Below, one piece after another: positions 11,225 to 23,879 of a DNA stretch of 64,000 nucleotides. The position numbers and the translations under genes are program-made. Numbering within the stretch: position 1 is the first letter of the stretch; each line of letters begins with the position of its first letter. The notes beneath the pieces were generated by a model. That model was not told the DNA's origin. It saw nothing but the letters and a program-made list of their open reading frames with translations, and searched no databases. Source of the stretch: Gorsachius magnificus (lineage: Eukaryota; Chordata; Aves; Pelecaniformes; Ardeidae); contig CM067108.1 in assembly GCA_034008185.1 (NCBI GenBank), positions 186,001-250,000 of the forward strand, written 5' to 3'.

Positions 11225-11790
11225 CTGGGCCGCGGCGCGAGCGCCGCGCTCTCCTCAGGGGAGGTGGGCGGGGCGTATGCAAATCGAGGTGGTGTATGCA
11301 AATCGCGCCGCGCTGTCCTCAGGGGAGGGGGGCGGGGCGGCAAAGGGTGGTGTATGCAAATCGAGCCGCGCTCTCCTCAGGGAGGTGGGGGCGGCGCGGG
11401 GCTGGGGGGGGGCGTTGCAAATTGTGCCGCGCTTCTTAGGGGGGGGCAAATTGAGCCGCGCGCTCCTCACGGAGGTGGGCGTGGTGTATGTAAATTGCGC
11501 CGCTCTGTCCTCACGGAGGTGGGCGTGGTGTATGCAAAATTGGGCCGCGCTCTCCTCCGGGTCTGGGGCGGGCGTGGCGTATGCAAATTGTACCGCGCTC
11601 TCCTGCGGGGGGCGGGCGTGGCGTATGCAAATTGTACCGCGCTCTCCTGCGGGGGGCGGGCGTGGCGTATGCAAATTGTACCGCGCTCTCCTGCGGGGGG
11701 CGTGGCGTATGCAAATTGTACCGCGCTCTCCTGCGGGGGGCGTGGCGCGGCGGCGCGGGGGGGCGTGCGTATGCAAACGACCGCCGATCA
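11225..11790. repeat. 40-48 bp CpG-rich minisatellite carrying POU octamers
   Basis: About 12 units of the form GTATGCAAATTGTACCGCG + CTCTCCTGCGGGGGGCGGGC; the best-kept units are exactly 44 bp apart (11581, 11625, 11669). Perfect octamers ATGCAAAT sit at 11277, 11296, 11354, 11581, 11625, 11669 and 11709. Variants lie near 11414 (TTGCAAAT), 11487 (ATGTAAAT), 11531 (ATGCAAAA) and 11771 (ATGCAAAC). Confidence 0.9.
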
Positions 11791-11929
11791 GGCAGCGCGC
11801 TGAACCCTGTGCGCGTTAATTTTCGGCCGCCCCAGCCGGGGTGCTCCCCCCGCCCTCCCCCCCCCCCCGGCGGGCCCCGGCGGGGCCCGGGGGGGGGGCG
11901 GGCGGCGTCAGGCGCGCGCTGAACCCCAT

Positions 11930-12015
11930 GTGTCGGTGCCTGGCGGGGTCCTGCCTCCGGAGCCCGTGCGGGGATGTCTGGGAGACCCCGCGCCGACTGC
12001 TGCTCAAACATCACG
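11930..12015 (+). other. Possible BICRA 5' non-coding exon
   Basis: A CpG-island sequence ends in a good plus-strand donor (CATCACG|GTGAGTT at 12015/12016). BICRA needs at least one upstream non-coding exon because its start-codon exon opens with an acceptor at 27775. This is placement by inference only. Confidence 0.25.
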
Positions 12016-13090
12016 GTGAGTTCCTTACAATGCGGGCGATTTCGCTTTAAATCGCTTTAACTCCCGCTACCTGCGGCGGCGGGAGGAAGGGGGTGGCGGC
12101 TGCAACCCCCCCCTCCGCCGCCCCCCATCCCCGCCGCCCTCCTCCCGCACCCCCCGGGGCCCCCACGCCCCCGGACAGCCTCCCGCTTGCGGGTCACGTC
12201 TCCGGAATACAATGTACCTCCCCAAAACGAGCCCTGGGCACCCCCCCCCCCTTCCCCTACACCCCCCCCTTCCCCCCCACCCCACCCCAAAAAGAGGGCG
12301 GGGGGGGGGGTGCCGGCAGCCCCCCCCCCCCCCCCCCCGGGAAGCGCCCTGCCGTCGCCACCACCACCCCGGGTGGGGGGTTGGGGGGGGGGGGGGGGGG
12401 GGGGCCGGTTTGCGCTGCCCTGTCTCGGTTGTGGAGCTGGTTGTGTCTGTCTGTCCGTCCGTCCGTCCCCCCCCCCGCCTTCCCCCCCGGGCCGCCGCCG
12501 TCCACTCCTCCTCCTCCTCCTCCTCCTCCTCCTCCCGAGGAAGAGGCAGGGATGCCCCGCCATGGCTCTGGAAGCCAAGGGGCTTTGCAGATGTCACCAC
12601 GACCAAACGCAGAGCTGGTGGGAGAAGCAAACCCCCCCCCCCCCCCCCAAAAAAGCGCCTCCACCCCCCCCCCCCCCGGGGAACGGCAAACTCGGGGCTG
12701 CGGGCCTGCTGCTTGCACCCATTTATTGGGAATGGCCGGGGGGGGGGGGAGAGGAAAAACCCGCCGGGGGGGGGGGGGCTCTGCTGCCCACCCACCCAAC
12801 TGCGCGGGTTTCGGTCCCAAAAATTGGGGGGGGGGTGGGGGGTGGGGGGTGGGGGTGTGGGGGGGGTGTGTGTGTGTGGGGGGTGCCTCGCCACGCGTCG
12901 CAGTTCCCAAGTTTTTCCTCGCTGCGTTAAAAAAACAAAAAAAAAAAAACCCAAAAAGAAAACCCCCCAAAAAAAAACCCAAAAAAAAAAAAACCCCGAA
13001 CCCACGCGCGAAAAATCCGTTTGGTTGCGCTTCAAATTTTTTCCCGGTCCGTTTCTCCGCCGCTCGCGCGGAATTCCGGAACGCGTTTAC

Positions 13091-13122
<32 letters not shown>

Positions 13123-13890
13123 CCCCGAGTGTTTTTGGCCTCTTGGCACGAACCATCCCGCGGCCTGAGGTCGTGGGTTCAGCTCCTGCCGGCTCCGTGG
13201 CTCCCTCGGCGCTGGGGACTGCGGCGCGCCGGCTCTCCCGTCGGGGTGCTTTTTCCCTCGTTTTTCCGTAATTCCCCATATCCCGCCTCGCCCTCCTTTC
13301 TGCCCGATTTCGGGGGCCGTTTCCGGGCTCTGGATGCCGGGACGTGTCGTTCACCGCGGTCTTTTTTTTTTTTTTTTTTTAATTCTGCCAAAAAGTTGGA
13401 GTTGAACCGGTGGAAGGGAGGGAAACTGAGGCAGAGGGGGGGGGGTGTTGGGGTTTTTCTCCTCCCCGCCCCCCTCCTCAAGTTCAAGTGCAGCAGGACT
13501 CGACACCGAGCGGCCCCCCCCCAAACGGCCGGTGCCCGAGGGGGGGGGGGGGCACCCCTTGGGCTGGGGACGAGTATTTGACGTCGTGATGTCATTGGCG
13601 TCCTCATCCCCCGGTGTCCGCCGCCGCGACGCTTTCTGGTTACACTCGGACGTTTACGGTGTCTCGCTCGCCTTGCTGCCAGTTCTGCGACGCTAATTGT
13701 GCTGATCTCTGGAGCGGCATTATCATTGTGACCATTGTTATTATAATCATTATTACGATAATCATTAGTATTATAATCATTATTATTATTTCTAGAACGC
13801 CAGGACGAGGTAGTAGGGGCGCCTTTACCCCGGGCGTTACCCAGCGCCGTGCGTTGTTTAACTTCGGCACCGACAGGCGAACGATTCCTC
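12016..13890. other. Intergenic, poly-C/G rich, no gene seen
   Basis: Long C and G runs (for example 12231-12350, 12617-12680 and 12736-12880), A-rich and T-rich tracts (12925-13000, 13093-13122) and a short AT-rich ATTATTATAATC stretch (13735-13797). Long proline/glycine ORFs on both strands are composition artefacts. Confidence 0.55.
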
Positions 13891-13894
13891 TCGA

Positions 13895-14395
13895 GTCGCG
13901 CCGGCCACCCCGTAACCGCGCCGGCCACCCCGTAACCGCGCCGGCCACCCCGTGTCACACCGGCCGCCCCGTAACCGCGCCGGCCACCCCGTGTCCGCCG
14001 GCCACCCCGTGTCACACCGGCCACCCCGTAACCGCGCCAGCCACCCCGTGTCATGCCGGCCACCCCGTAACCATGCCGGCCGCCCCGTGTCACACCGGCC
14101 ACCCCATAACCGCACCAGCCGCCACGTGTGACACTGGCCACCCCGTAACCGCGCCGGCCGCCACGTAACCGCGCCGGCCACCCCGTGTCACCCGGCCACC
14201 CCGTAACCCGCGGCCACCCCGTACCGCCGGCCACCCCGTCGCCGGCCCCCGCCGCACCCCTAACGCGCCGCCCCCGCGCCAGCCACCCCGTGTCACCCCG
14301 TAACTGCGCCAGCCGCCCCGTAACCGCGCCGGCCACCCCGTGTCACACCGGCCACCCCTAACCGCTGGCCCCCCGAACCGCGCCGGCCCTTGCCA
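13895..14395. repeat. 20-bp GC-rich minisatellite
   Basis: About 25 copies of CGCCGGCCACCCCGTAACCG, with a second form CCCCGTGTCACACCGGCCA interleaved. Confidence 0.9.
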
Positions 14396-15950
14396 CCCAA
14401 GCCCTCCCCCGGCAGCCGCCGCGCTCTGCCTCGGGGCTCCGGCTGCCGCAGGTCGCCCGGTTCCAACCTGGGCCGACGCGACTTCTGGGACGGGTCGGCG
14501 TGGAGCGGCCGGCTCTCCGTGCGCCGCTTCTTCCCTCATTTTTTCCCGTTGTTTAGGGGGGCGAGGAGGGGAATTCCGGAAAGAGGAGAGGATTTGGTGC
14601 CTCTCGGGGCGGTGCCGTGGGACGTTTCCCCAGCGGCGGCCGCGCTCCCGCCGTTTGCCAAATCACCGACGCGGTGCCGACCCGCTGCCTTGTGCCAGCC
14701 GGGAGCTTGGAAGTTCACCCCTCGTGGGGTCTCGTTTTCCTGTCCTGAGGGGATTCCTTGACGCTTAAACATGGCGGCTTGGGTAGTTGAGGCGGATCCC
14801 GGCTGCCGTAGCGTCCTGCGGGCCGGAAGCCGCCGCGCGTGCTTTATCGCAGAGCGTCCTTCCGCGGGTTTGGGAGCCGTGCGCTGTGTCCCATCGCTCC
14901 CTGTCCCCTGCGCGCCCAGCTTGGATCCCCCCGGCTCCCGCGTAAGCCTGCTGCCAGCGCGTACGGGTTTTTTTACGGCGCCTTATTCCCTAGAAAAGGC
15001 TCCTTGTACGGATTTCTGCTTCTCTCTCCCAAAATATTCAGCAATGTAGATGTCGGGGAGGGGGAAACCGGTGCCCGGAAAGCTGCCGCCTCCTCCCCGC
15101 GACTCCTCGGGAACCTCCGCGGGTGGGAGAGGCTTCGCTCCCACGCCTCGTGTTGCGGGGGGACCCTAAGGAACGCCACGTCCTGCAGGGATTTAGGCCT
15201 CAAATCTCCCGTGAAGTCTTTTTTTCCGGGGAGAAGGGGGCTGTTCCTGTGCGTTGGGGCTGGGGGGGTGGCTGGAGAGCGGCGATGTTTCACGTGGGGT
15301 TTTTAGGGGGGGGCTTTACGCCGGTGCCCTCGTGTTTCCCGTTGGATGGGCGAGGCTGGACCGTCCAGAGCGCTTCTCCTCGAGGGGAACGGTTTCCCGC
15401 TCGGTTTTTTTATGGAGCGAGAGACGTGACACTAAATTCGAGTCTCCGTAGGGCAGAGAAGCGTTGGAAATGCCGCCCGGAAGTCGTTGCGGTAGTGGGG
15501 TCGGGTTTTTCTCAGCGGCGGCTGAACCTCATCCCGGGGCAGAGTGGAATTCCCGATTTCAGGAATGGGCGGATCGCCCCCGCGGGCGTCAGCCCCTCTG
15601 TTGCCGCGCTCTGACTCCTTACAGGTGTTTTGGCACGGAGCACGGCGTTCCCGGATGAACCGGCGAGCTTCTGAGCGCGGGCTCTTCCGCTGTCGCCTCG
15701 GCTTTACGTTTGCCCAAACTTTTCCCGCTGTCTCGCCGGGACGGCGATCCCAACATCAAAGCGCCCGGCTTTAAAAGACGCATGGTAGCCCGCGAGCCGC
15801 TTCGTGGCCAGTCTGGGTCCTGTTGCGCTTGCCTTCCCCCCCGGCCCGTAGTTTGGGTGCTAAAACCATGCCGCTGGCAGCTTGTCCCGTAATTCCCGAG
15901 GGCTTCGGGGAGACGCGCGGTGAGACCGCAGCCAGCTAAGGCGTTGCTTT
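14396..15950. other. Intergenic GC-rich sequence, no gene seen
   Basis: Moderately complex sequence with several unspliced ORFs, none resembling a protein I know and none with convincing paired splice sites. Confidence 0.5.
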
Positions 15951-15951
15951 G

Positions 15952-16275
15952 GTTGAGCTTCCCGGGGCGTCTTGATTGAGCCCCCCGTCTTGATTGACCC
16001 CCCCATGCTCAAGGTTGAGCTTCCTGGGGCGTCTTGGTTGAGCCCCCCCCATGCTCAAGGTTGAGCTTCCTGGGGCGTCTTGATTGAGCCCCCCAGCTTG
16101 GTTGAGCCCCCCCATGCTCAAGGTTGAGCTTCCTGGGGCGTCTTGGTTGAGCCCCCCCCATGCTCAGGTGAGCTTCCTGGGGGTCTTGGTTGAGCCCCCC
16201 CATGCTCAAGGTTGAGCTTCCTGGGGCGTCTTGGTTGGCCCCCCGTCTTGTTGGTCCCCCCATGCTCAAGGTTGG
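15952..16275. repeat. 46-bp minisatellite, about 7 copies
   Basis: Unit TTGAGCTTCCTGGGGCGTCT followed by TGGTTGAGCCCCCCCATGCTCAAGG; length varies through the C-run. Confidence 0.88.
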
Positions 16276-17711
16276 CCTGGGCCAAGCATGAAGGCGCCGT
16301 CCATCCTCCGCCAGCGTAGAAACGGCTTCACGCCCCCTCCCGGCGTCGGAGGCGCCGAGGCGAGGGGGGAGCTTTCTGCCGTTTTCTCCCGGAATTCACC
16401 GGCCAAACAGCCACGCGTGCCAAAAACCTCCGGCACGAGCGGGGCTGGAGCCGTCCCCGGCGCGAGGACGGCGGCCGCGCGCCGGTGATCTTACCGGTGG
16501 TGTCGGCGGATTGCTATGGAGACTGAGCTATGGTTCATCTCTTGAGGTGGTTCCTTGTTGGCGAAGCCGAGCTGGGGGGAAGGCTTGTGTTCTTCTGGCC
16601 CGTTCCGTACCCGCTCCGTAAATCCCGGGAGGGCTGCGGCTTCCGGACGAGCCCCTCGCGCCCGGCCCGGCGTCAGCAGGCTCCAAACCCGACCCCTTCG
16701 CCGTCCCTTTCCGCGGGGCGTTGGTTTTTATCCAACAATCGGGGGAATCCTCTCCCGCCGCGGAGCCCGAGGGGCGTCCTCACCCATCGCCGGCGGGGAT
16801 TCCGTAATAAAAGCGGCGACGCCGGGAGCAAACCTCGCCGTCTTGGCGCGACGCTAGGCTCGGGCCGCGACAAACCCCGCTTCGGAGGCACTGCCGTTCG
16901 GTTTTTGCCTTTTCCCGAGCCGTCCTCGGCGTCCCTGCGATGCCGGTGCCGTCTCCAGCGCGCGGCTGCGGAGCTTGCGCCCCTCCGGTGTTCCCTGGCG
17001 GAACGTTTTGCGGGAAGCCGGCGCCGCGTCCTTCAAACGCCGCCGGTCGCCTCTGTAACCTGGGCCGGGAGCGCGTGGAAGGGGCGGTGCTCGCGCCGCG
17101 GGGCCGGCGGGATGCGGTTCGGGTCCCCGTTACCGCACGGATTTGTCTCGAAATCTTCCCAAATCCGTAAAACCGGGAGTTAAAGCCAGGCTTGCGCCGG
17201 AGCAATCGCCCGCTGCTGGGCGCCTTCCCGCGAGCGGGAGCTTCGTCTTCCTCCGCCAGCGCCTCATCATCATCCCCCTGATGATCCCCCCCCCCGGGCG
17301 GCGAGGACTTCCCAAAGCTTGGAAAATTCGGTTCCCCCTTCCCCGCGGGCTCGCTGGGGGTGTGAGGCACCTTTGCCTTTCCTCGTGCTGCGGCAACACC
17401 GGCGCTTAACGACGGCGGAGCGTGGCGCGGGCTGCCATGTCCCCTCTCCGAATCCCTCGGCGCCCCGCTTCCCGCGCTCCCCCCGGCCCTGGCTCCGGCC
17501 CTTCTCCCGCAGCCAATCGCCCCGGTTTTGGGTCATTTTTCACCGCTGGCCAGACCGCTTCGCTTTACGTTCAGCGCGTGGTTGAAAGTCGTTTTCTGCT
17601 CCCATAAGCAGCTGAAACATTCGTCGCGGTTGTGACGGCGGGGTCGGAGATCGGCGCGCGCTGGGGGGGGGGGGCGGCGGGGGGAGGAGGCGTTCGCTTG
17701 CAAAAAAGCCG

Positions 17712-17743
<32 letters not shown>

Positions 17744-19675
17744 CAGTTGGTGGTGTTTTGGGCAACAATTTCCCCGCGTTTTCTGTGGCGGGGGGAAGAG
17801 AGAAGGAAACCACCGAGGTTTATTCTTTTATCGGTTGTCTGTCGGCGCGGCCGCCGCCACGGGCTTTTCGCCTGGCGGGACCGCGCGTGTTTGAGGGCAT
17901 TTCTCCTTTTTCTCTGATTCCTCTCTGAAACTGGCTCCCCCCCAAAAAACCACCCCAACCCAGCGCCCCGCTACCCGATGAATCGCCCGGCGGCGGCCCG
18001 GGACTCGTCAACCCGCGCCGGGGAGGGGGCTTCATCCCCCCGGGTGGGAGCTGCGTGCCGCCGCGGGGAGGACCTGCCCTCGCCGCCGATTTCCGCGCAG
18101 CCAGGCCGCGCGTCCCAGCGGAACGACGCCCACGGCGCGACGCCGGCCGACATCTGTAAGTTTGACACCGCCCCCCCCCCCCAAAAAAAAAAAAAAAAAA
18201 CAAAAAACAAAACAAAAAAATAAAAAAGAACCAGAGGGCCAAAACGGCCCCGCAACGGTTGCCCTGTGGCTACGGAAACGGGGAGCGGCGTTGCCAGCCG
18301 GGGAGCGGCGTTTCTCCTCCTCGCCTGCGTCTTCTCCTCCCCGCTCCAGCCCCGGAAAATTTCCCCCTCCTTCCCCCCCCCCCCCAAAAAAAAAAAGGAG
18401 CACTTTGCCTCCCATTGTATTCCTCCTCCCGCTGCGGTCGAGGGAATGCGAGTCTGGAAATGATTTCGAGCAAAAAGCTCCCAAGTAAATCCGGCGCTGC
18501 GCAGGGGGAGGGGAGGGCGGGCGGCCCGGGACGGCGCGAGTCCCCGCCGCCGCCGCCAGGAAAACGCCTTCCCTCACCCCAAAACGGGACGGTTCCCGTC
18601 GACGCCTCGGGGCAGCGCCGGGGGCGTCCTGGGCGCCGCCTCACCCCGTGCCCGCGCGAAGGGACGAGCTGCCCCGGCTCGTTAACAGCGGCGCGAGATG
18701 GGAGTGGAATTTGGGGGGGGGTTAATAATTTTTCGAGTAACGGTAGAGCTCGAAACCGCACGCAAAGCCTTTTATTTTTGGTTTTAAAACGCGTAGGAAG
18801 ACGCGTCCCGGGACTCGAGGCAGCCAAAGCCGGGGTTTTCCTCCTCCTTTTCCCGCGCTCCCGCCTTCTGCACCTGTAAAAAAACGGAAGCGGCGCTGAA
18901 ACGCTTGGGGCGCGCGGTCGGGAATTTCGGCTTTCCCTCGTCGAGAATTAATTTCCCCGGGCGGGAGGACGTCGGCGCGGAATCGCGCCTTCGCGCGTCG
19001 CTTGCTTTCGCCGCTCGGGAGCGTCCGCCGGGGAAGCGTTCTCCCGCCCCGTGGAATTTGTGTAGTTTAAAAAAAATTAAAGAATTAAAGATGGGAGCAT
19101 CCGGAACGCCCGCGGCGCGGTTTCCTCGTCTCGCCCGCGAGGGATAAGCGAAGCAAAGCGCCCTGGAACGGCTCCGAGAGCGTTGGAAGACCATTGGCCG
19201 CGACGCCCGCCCCGGAGCCGAAATCAAGGCAGAGCGCGCGTGGTGTTTATCTGGGAAGCTTAAACGGGAACGGGGGCGTCCTGGGGCACATCCCGGAAGG
19301 AATTGCGCGGCGCAGCGAGAGGAGGATGTCCCCGGAGCGTCTTAACGCGAATACGGAACGGCAAAAAAAAAAAACCCCCGAACCGTAACCTTGGTCCCCG
19401 CCGGTTTGACTCGGACACCGGAGATTCGTGGGATTGGAACTCCTGGATCCCGGTCGGAAACGCGGCCGTCGCCCTTTACGTAATAAAAGATGGGGTTGGG
19501 GGGGGTTTCCCTGCCCGTTCTCCCTGGAGCCGAAGGAAATCGGGCGCTCCGCTTACAGTGTCAACCTGAATTCCTCGCGGCTGGAATGTTTAAAGGCGCT
19601 GCGGTCTCCGAAACGGGCGCGACGTTACCGACGTCCTTCCCGGCACGGGAGGAGTTCGGGTTGGATTCGCAGAAT
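16276..19675. other. Intergenic CpG-rich sequence, no gene seen
   Basis: No homology recognised. Poly-T at 17713-17743, poly-A tracts at 18182-18230 and 18387-18398. ORFs are arginine/proline-rich composition artefacts. Confidence 0.5.
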
Positions 19676-19679
19676 CCCC

Positions 19680-19998
19680 TCCCTGGCCGCTGGCCACGCT
19701 TCTCCTGATGCAGCCCAGGGTGGGGTTGGGCCTTCTGGGCTACCAGCGCCGGCTCGTGGCCAGCTTCTCATCCCCCAGCCCCCCCAGGTCCCTCTGGGCA
19801 GGGCTGCTCTCCATCCCCTCCTCCCTGGATGGATCCCGGGGGTTGCCCCCACCCCGGGGCAGGACCTTGCCCTTGGCCTTGTGGACCCTCAGGAGGTTCC
19901 CATGCCCCCCCCTCTCCAGCCTGGCCGGGTCCCTCTGGACGCCGTCCCAACCTTCTGGCGCCTCAACCGCACCCCCCAGCTTGGGGTCACCTTGCGGG
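19680..19998 (-). mobile_element. CR1 LINE fragment
   Basis: Reverse complement of the segment also present at 4870-5175 and 24060-24365 (GGTTGAGGCGCCAGAAGGTT ... GGCCAGC). Both ends are missing, including the 3' tail. Confidence 0.88.
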
Positions 19999-20809
19999 GG
20001 CTCCATTCCCAGCTTTCTTCCCCGGAAGACGCCTTCGGTGTTGCGGGCTTTGCCCCTCTCCCTCCTCTTTTACCCAGGAGTAGAATCCGCCGGGATGCCG
20101 GGAAAAAGAGGACGATACCGGAGCAGCAGCCATTCCCCTTTTCCAGCCGCGTGCTCGTAATTCCCGCGGTCGCGAAGAGGATTTGTGAGCGCACCTGGGG
20201 CTGTCGAGGTGATTTAATTCCCACCCCTCACCCGGAGTACGGAAAAAGCCCCAAATTCCAATGAACGGCGAGGCGAAGATGAAGAAGGTTTCCATCGGGA
20301 ATGGTGCCCGAGCCCCCCTCGGAGCCTCCGACGGCGTCCGAAAGCGCAGCGCCCGGGTGTCACGGATGTGACTTGGGTTCCGTGAGCTTCCCTCCGACTC
20401 CGGAGTTTATCTTTATTGACATCAGGATAAAATCCCGAGCGTATCGTCCCTCGGCGAGAGGAACTCTTGGCGTGGCCGGCGATTATCGCGGAGGTTTCCC
20501 AAGGGGTCACGGGGGTAATTTGGCCGCTGAAGCCGGAGGCGGAGCTGGGAGCTCCCGAGTTTCCGCCAGTTCTTTTCCCAGTCGCTTTCCCTCCCGGGAG
20601 GTGGTTGGTGATAAATGAACTCTGGATGGAAGGTGCTGAGGAAACACCCGCTGCGTCCCCTGCCGCCTCTGATGTCACCGCGCTCCTTTGGGACGCCCTC
20701 GGCTCGCTCTTCCCCCATCCTTTCTCCGTTTGGTTTTCCTCGCTCAAACCCACCCCCCCCCCCACCGAAACCCTTCGCGTTTTCAAGCGTCGCTGACCCC
20801 GCTCTTCAT

Positions 20810-21055
20810 CATCGATGACTTCTTCATCATCATCGATGACCTCTTCATCATCATCGATGACCTCATCATCATCATCAATGACCTCTTCATCATCGATGAC
20901 CTCTTCATCAATGACCTCTTCATCATCATCAATGACCTCTTCATCATCGATGACCTCTTCATCATCGATGACCTCTTCATCACCATCGATGACCTCATCA
21001 TCCATCGATGACCTCATCATCGTTAATGACCTCATCATCATCGATGAGCTCGCAT
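20810..21055. repeat. TCATCATCGATGACC microsatellite-like array
   Basis: About 16 imperfect units of 12-21 bp built from CATCATCGATGACCTCTT. One minus frame encodes a long Asp/Glu-rich run and one plus frame a Ser/Thr run; neither has gene context. Confidence 0.88.
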
Positions 21056-21964
21056 CAGGGGAAGCCTGAGGGCATTGGAGGAAGAGCAGCGGGCGTTCAT
21101 AAACCCTAAAACCCGAAAAAACCCCCACTTCATGGGCGTCGAGGCCGTCAGCTTGGGGCGCGAGGCGTAAACGGATCGGGAGAGCCCGAGCTGGGGGGGG
21201 GGGGGACACACGGACGGAAACCTGGACAGGAGCAGAACTTCCAGGAGCGGCCCCCCCGCTGCTGGAATTCCGTTGCTCGGAGCAGCCCCAGCCCCTCCAA
21301 AGGCTTTGAAGTCATGGAAGTGGGCTTTAAAGTTGTGGTTGGTTTGGCTTGAGAGTTCGGGGGGGGGGGGAAGCGCCTGGTAATGGGGGGGAGGGGGGGA
21401 AGCGCCCGGCTTTGCAGGGGGGAAAGCGCCTGGCGAGGGGGGGGGGCCCGGCGGGGGGGGGCCCGGTTTGGGGGGGGGGGGGGGGGGCCCGAGGGGGGGG
21501 CGGAAAGCGCCTGGCGCGGGGTATTAACAGGCGCGGCTGCGACCGTGACTCCTAAGAGCCCGGGCGCTGCTTCTTGAAGGGCCACGGCCAAGGGCCACGT
21601 GGGGCTGCTTTTCCAGCCGGGGCCCCCAGTTGCCCCCCCCCAGTTGCCCCCCCCCCAGTTGCCCCCAGCCCCCTTAGCAGGAGCAGCAGAAGCCGATGGT
21701 TCGGAACGCGGAGCTTTGCCTCCCCTCGTCCTGAGCTGCGAGCACCGGCTGCCCGGCGAGCCGAGGACGCCCCCGCTAACGAGGATCTCCCCCGCTAACG
21801 AGGATCTCCCCCGCTAACGAGGACACCCCCGGGCTCGGAAGCCCCTTTTCCCCCCCAAATCCCAGGGACTGGGTCGCTCCCAGGCTCGGAAGCTCCTTTT
21901 AAATACCCAAATATTAAAATTATATAATGTAATTATTGTATTAATTGCTAAATATAGAAAACCG

Positions 21965-22210
21965 GTGGCGAAGTGCTGGGAAACCATGCCAGAGAAACCA
22001 GTTCCAGGAACCGTGCCGGAAATCCGTGCGGCGAACGTGCGGGTGAAACCTGCGCGAAACCGTGGGAGAAACCTAGCCTGGCGAGGAACCCGTGCCAGAG
22101 AACCGTTCGTGCCTGAACCGTGCCGTTAGAAACCGTGCCGGAGAAACCGTGCTGGCGAAACCGTGCCAGAGAACCGTGCCGGCAAACGTGCGCGAAACGT
22201 GCCGGCGATC
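21965..22210. repeat. GAAACCGTGCCxGA(G/C) short tandem repeat
   Basis: About 12 degenerate units of 17-21 bp around the word AACCGTGCC. Confidence 0.75.
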
Positions 22211-22310
22211 AACTGTCGGACGAGCCGCAGGGTCCTTTGGCCACAGGACCAGGTGTCGGGCCAGAGGAGACTGCGGGGAAGACCGGACTGAGCGATGGGG
22301 AAAGCCGCGA

Positions 22311-22543
22311 ACCTTGCTCCGCCCGGGCCGGCGGCATCCCTGGGTTTGACCCCGGGGCGGGGGGGGGAGGTTGCTTTTCCGGAATTCTTCGGCTCCGAAG
22401 GCCGCGGGTTTGGGAGGGAGGGCGGGAGCTCCTCTCTTCCCTGCTTGCAGGGAGCGGGCTGGGAATGCCGAACCCTTGCTCCGCCCGTGCCGGCGGCATC
22501 CCTGGGTTTGACCCCGGGGCGGGGGGGGGAGGTTGCTTTTCCG
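22311..22543. repeat. Direct duplication of about 73 bp, 160 bp apart
   Basis: ACCTTGCTCCGCCC ... GGTTGCTTTTCCGGA occurs at 22311-22383 and again at 22471-22543 with few differences, separated by unrelated sequence. Confidence 0.8.
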
Positions 22544-23879
22544 GATGAGACCTCCCCGGGATAACCTGGGAATTAGGGACGCGGCTTGGCTGCGCCGTGG
22601 CGGGGAAGGCAAACGGCGCGCAGCCTCTTCCAGGTGTCTTTGCCTCCTTCTCGGGAGCTCGCCGGGACGCGAACCCCCGCTCTTCCCCTTCCCGTTTTTG
22701 GGAGAGGCTTTTCCCAACGGCCCGCGACCGTTCCCGGGATCTAAAAATCGGCTGAGACCGAGCGTTACCGCGGAATAAAATCGACTCGGAGCCGCCGTTG
22801 GCACGAAGCGCTCGCTTAAACACAGCTCTTACCCAAAAATACGCCGCCCCCCTCTTCCCATCAACGCGACGGCGCGGGAGCAAAATTGGGGGGGGGGGGG
22901 TGTCTCCTTCCGCCGGGAAGCTTCTGGGATTCCCAGCGGGCGGCTTCGCTTCGTGGCCGCCACCGCAGCGACCTCGGGCTGCCTCATTCCATGGCTTCGT
23001 TTCTGGGATGACATCAAAATTTGGGGGGGGAGGGGGAAGCGCTGAAGGGGGCGGGGGGCGGAGGGGGGGTCCCACGCCGCCGCTGTAACCCCAGGCCCGC
23101 GATGCCCCGAATCCCCGTAAAGGACCGCGCTGACTGGAGCCGGTTCATCGCGGGGCGTTCGCCGCGCATCCCGACGTCGCTGCCGCCGGGATTTGGATTT
23201 TTACGGAGGAGGAGGAGGAGGAGGAGAGCGGGGGCGAGGTCGAGACCCAGGGCTCCAGAGCCCTCGCCACGTCGTCCTCCCACCACCACCGCCTCCAAAC
23301 GCCCCCCCCAACCCCGTCGTAGCGCTCCGAGCGCGGTTGGGCGCAAGGCAACGCCGGGAAGCGCCGACGTCGATGGTTTTTTTGGGGTTTTTTTCCCAGC
23401 TCGCAGGTTTCCAGCCCGGCGACGCTTCCGACCCAAGGATTAAAGTCGGGAAGAGGGTTTTTTTTTTTTTTCTCACGAGGCTTAAAGTCGGTGGCGGCTG
23501 CGGGGGGGCGAGAAGAAAACACGCGGTTTTGGGGTAAAACCAAGCCCCTCCGGTGCCTCTCAAGCCGGGGCAGGGCTTGGGTTTTTTTTTTTACAATTAA
23601 AGGCGCAAAACTCGGCTCTTTACCGGTAAAATGAGGCGCAGCACGGCAGGCGGAGACCCCCCCACCTCGCCATCTTCCCGCCACCGCGCGTCGCTTCGAG
23701 ACCGCGACGAGGACGCGGCCGGTCCGGCAGCGAAGCGAACCCCATGTTCCCTCCGTGGTTTGGTTTCCCTTCGCCCGCGTTTCGTCACCCGACGTCATCG
23801 CCCCCCCGCCCCCGTCAGCGCCTTCCCCCGCCCGGCGGCGATGGTGCCGCGCGCGGTTCGTGACGTCGCGCTCATTGCT

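Larger units (their letters stand above)
21060..23875. other. Intergenic sequence with small repeats, no gene seen
   Basis: Contains G-run repeats (21358-21530), three copies of CGCTAACGAGGATCTCCCC (21773-21832), a roughly 18-bp GAAACCGTGCC repeat (21965-22210) and a duplicated segment (22311-22383 and 22471-22543). No coding homology recognised. Confidence 0.5.

Noticed and set aside
12093..13354. Long proline/glycine ORFs on both strands
   Set aside because: Caused by C-, G- and A-homopolymers; no conserved motif and no splice support.
20214..21209. Acidic DDEEVIDDEE protein on the minus strand
   Set aside because: Encoded by the CATCATCGATGACC microsatellite, no conserved flanks or splice sites.
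21930..21960. Short AT-rich ATATAATGTAATTATTG stretch as a promoter or origin
   Set aside because: Only about 60 bp, not repeated, and no adjacent transcript evidence.
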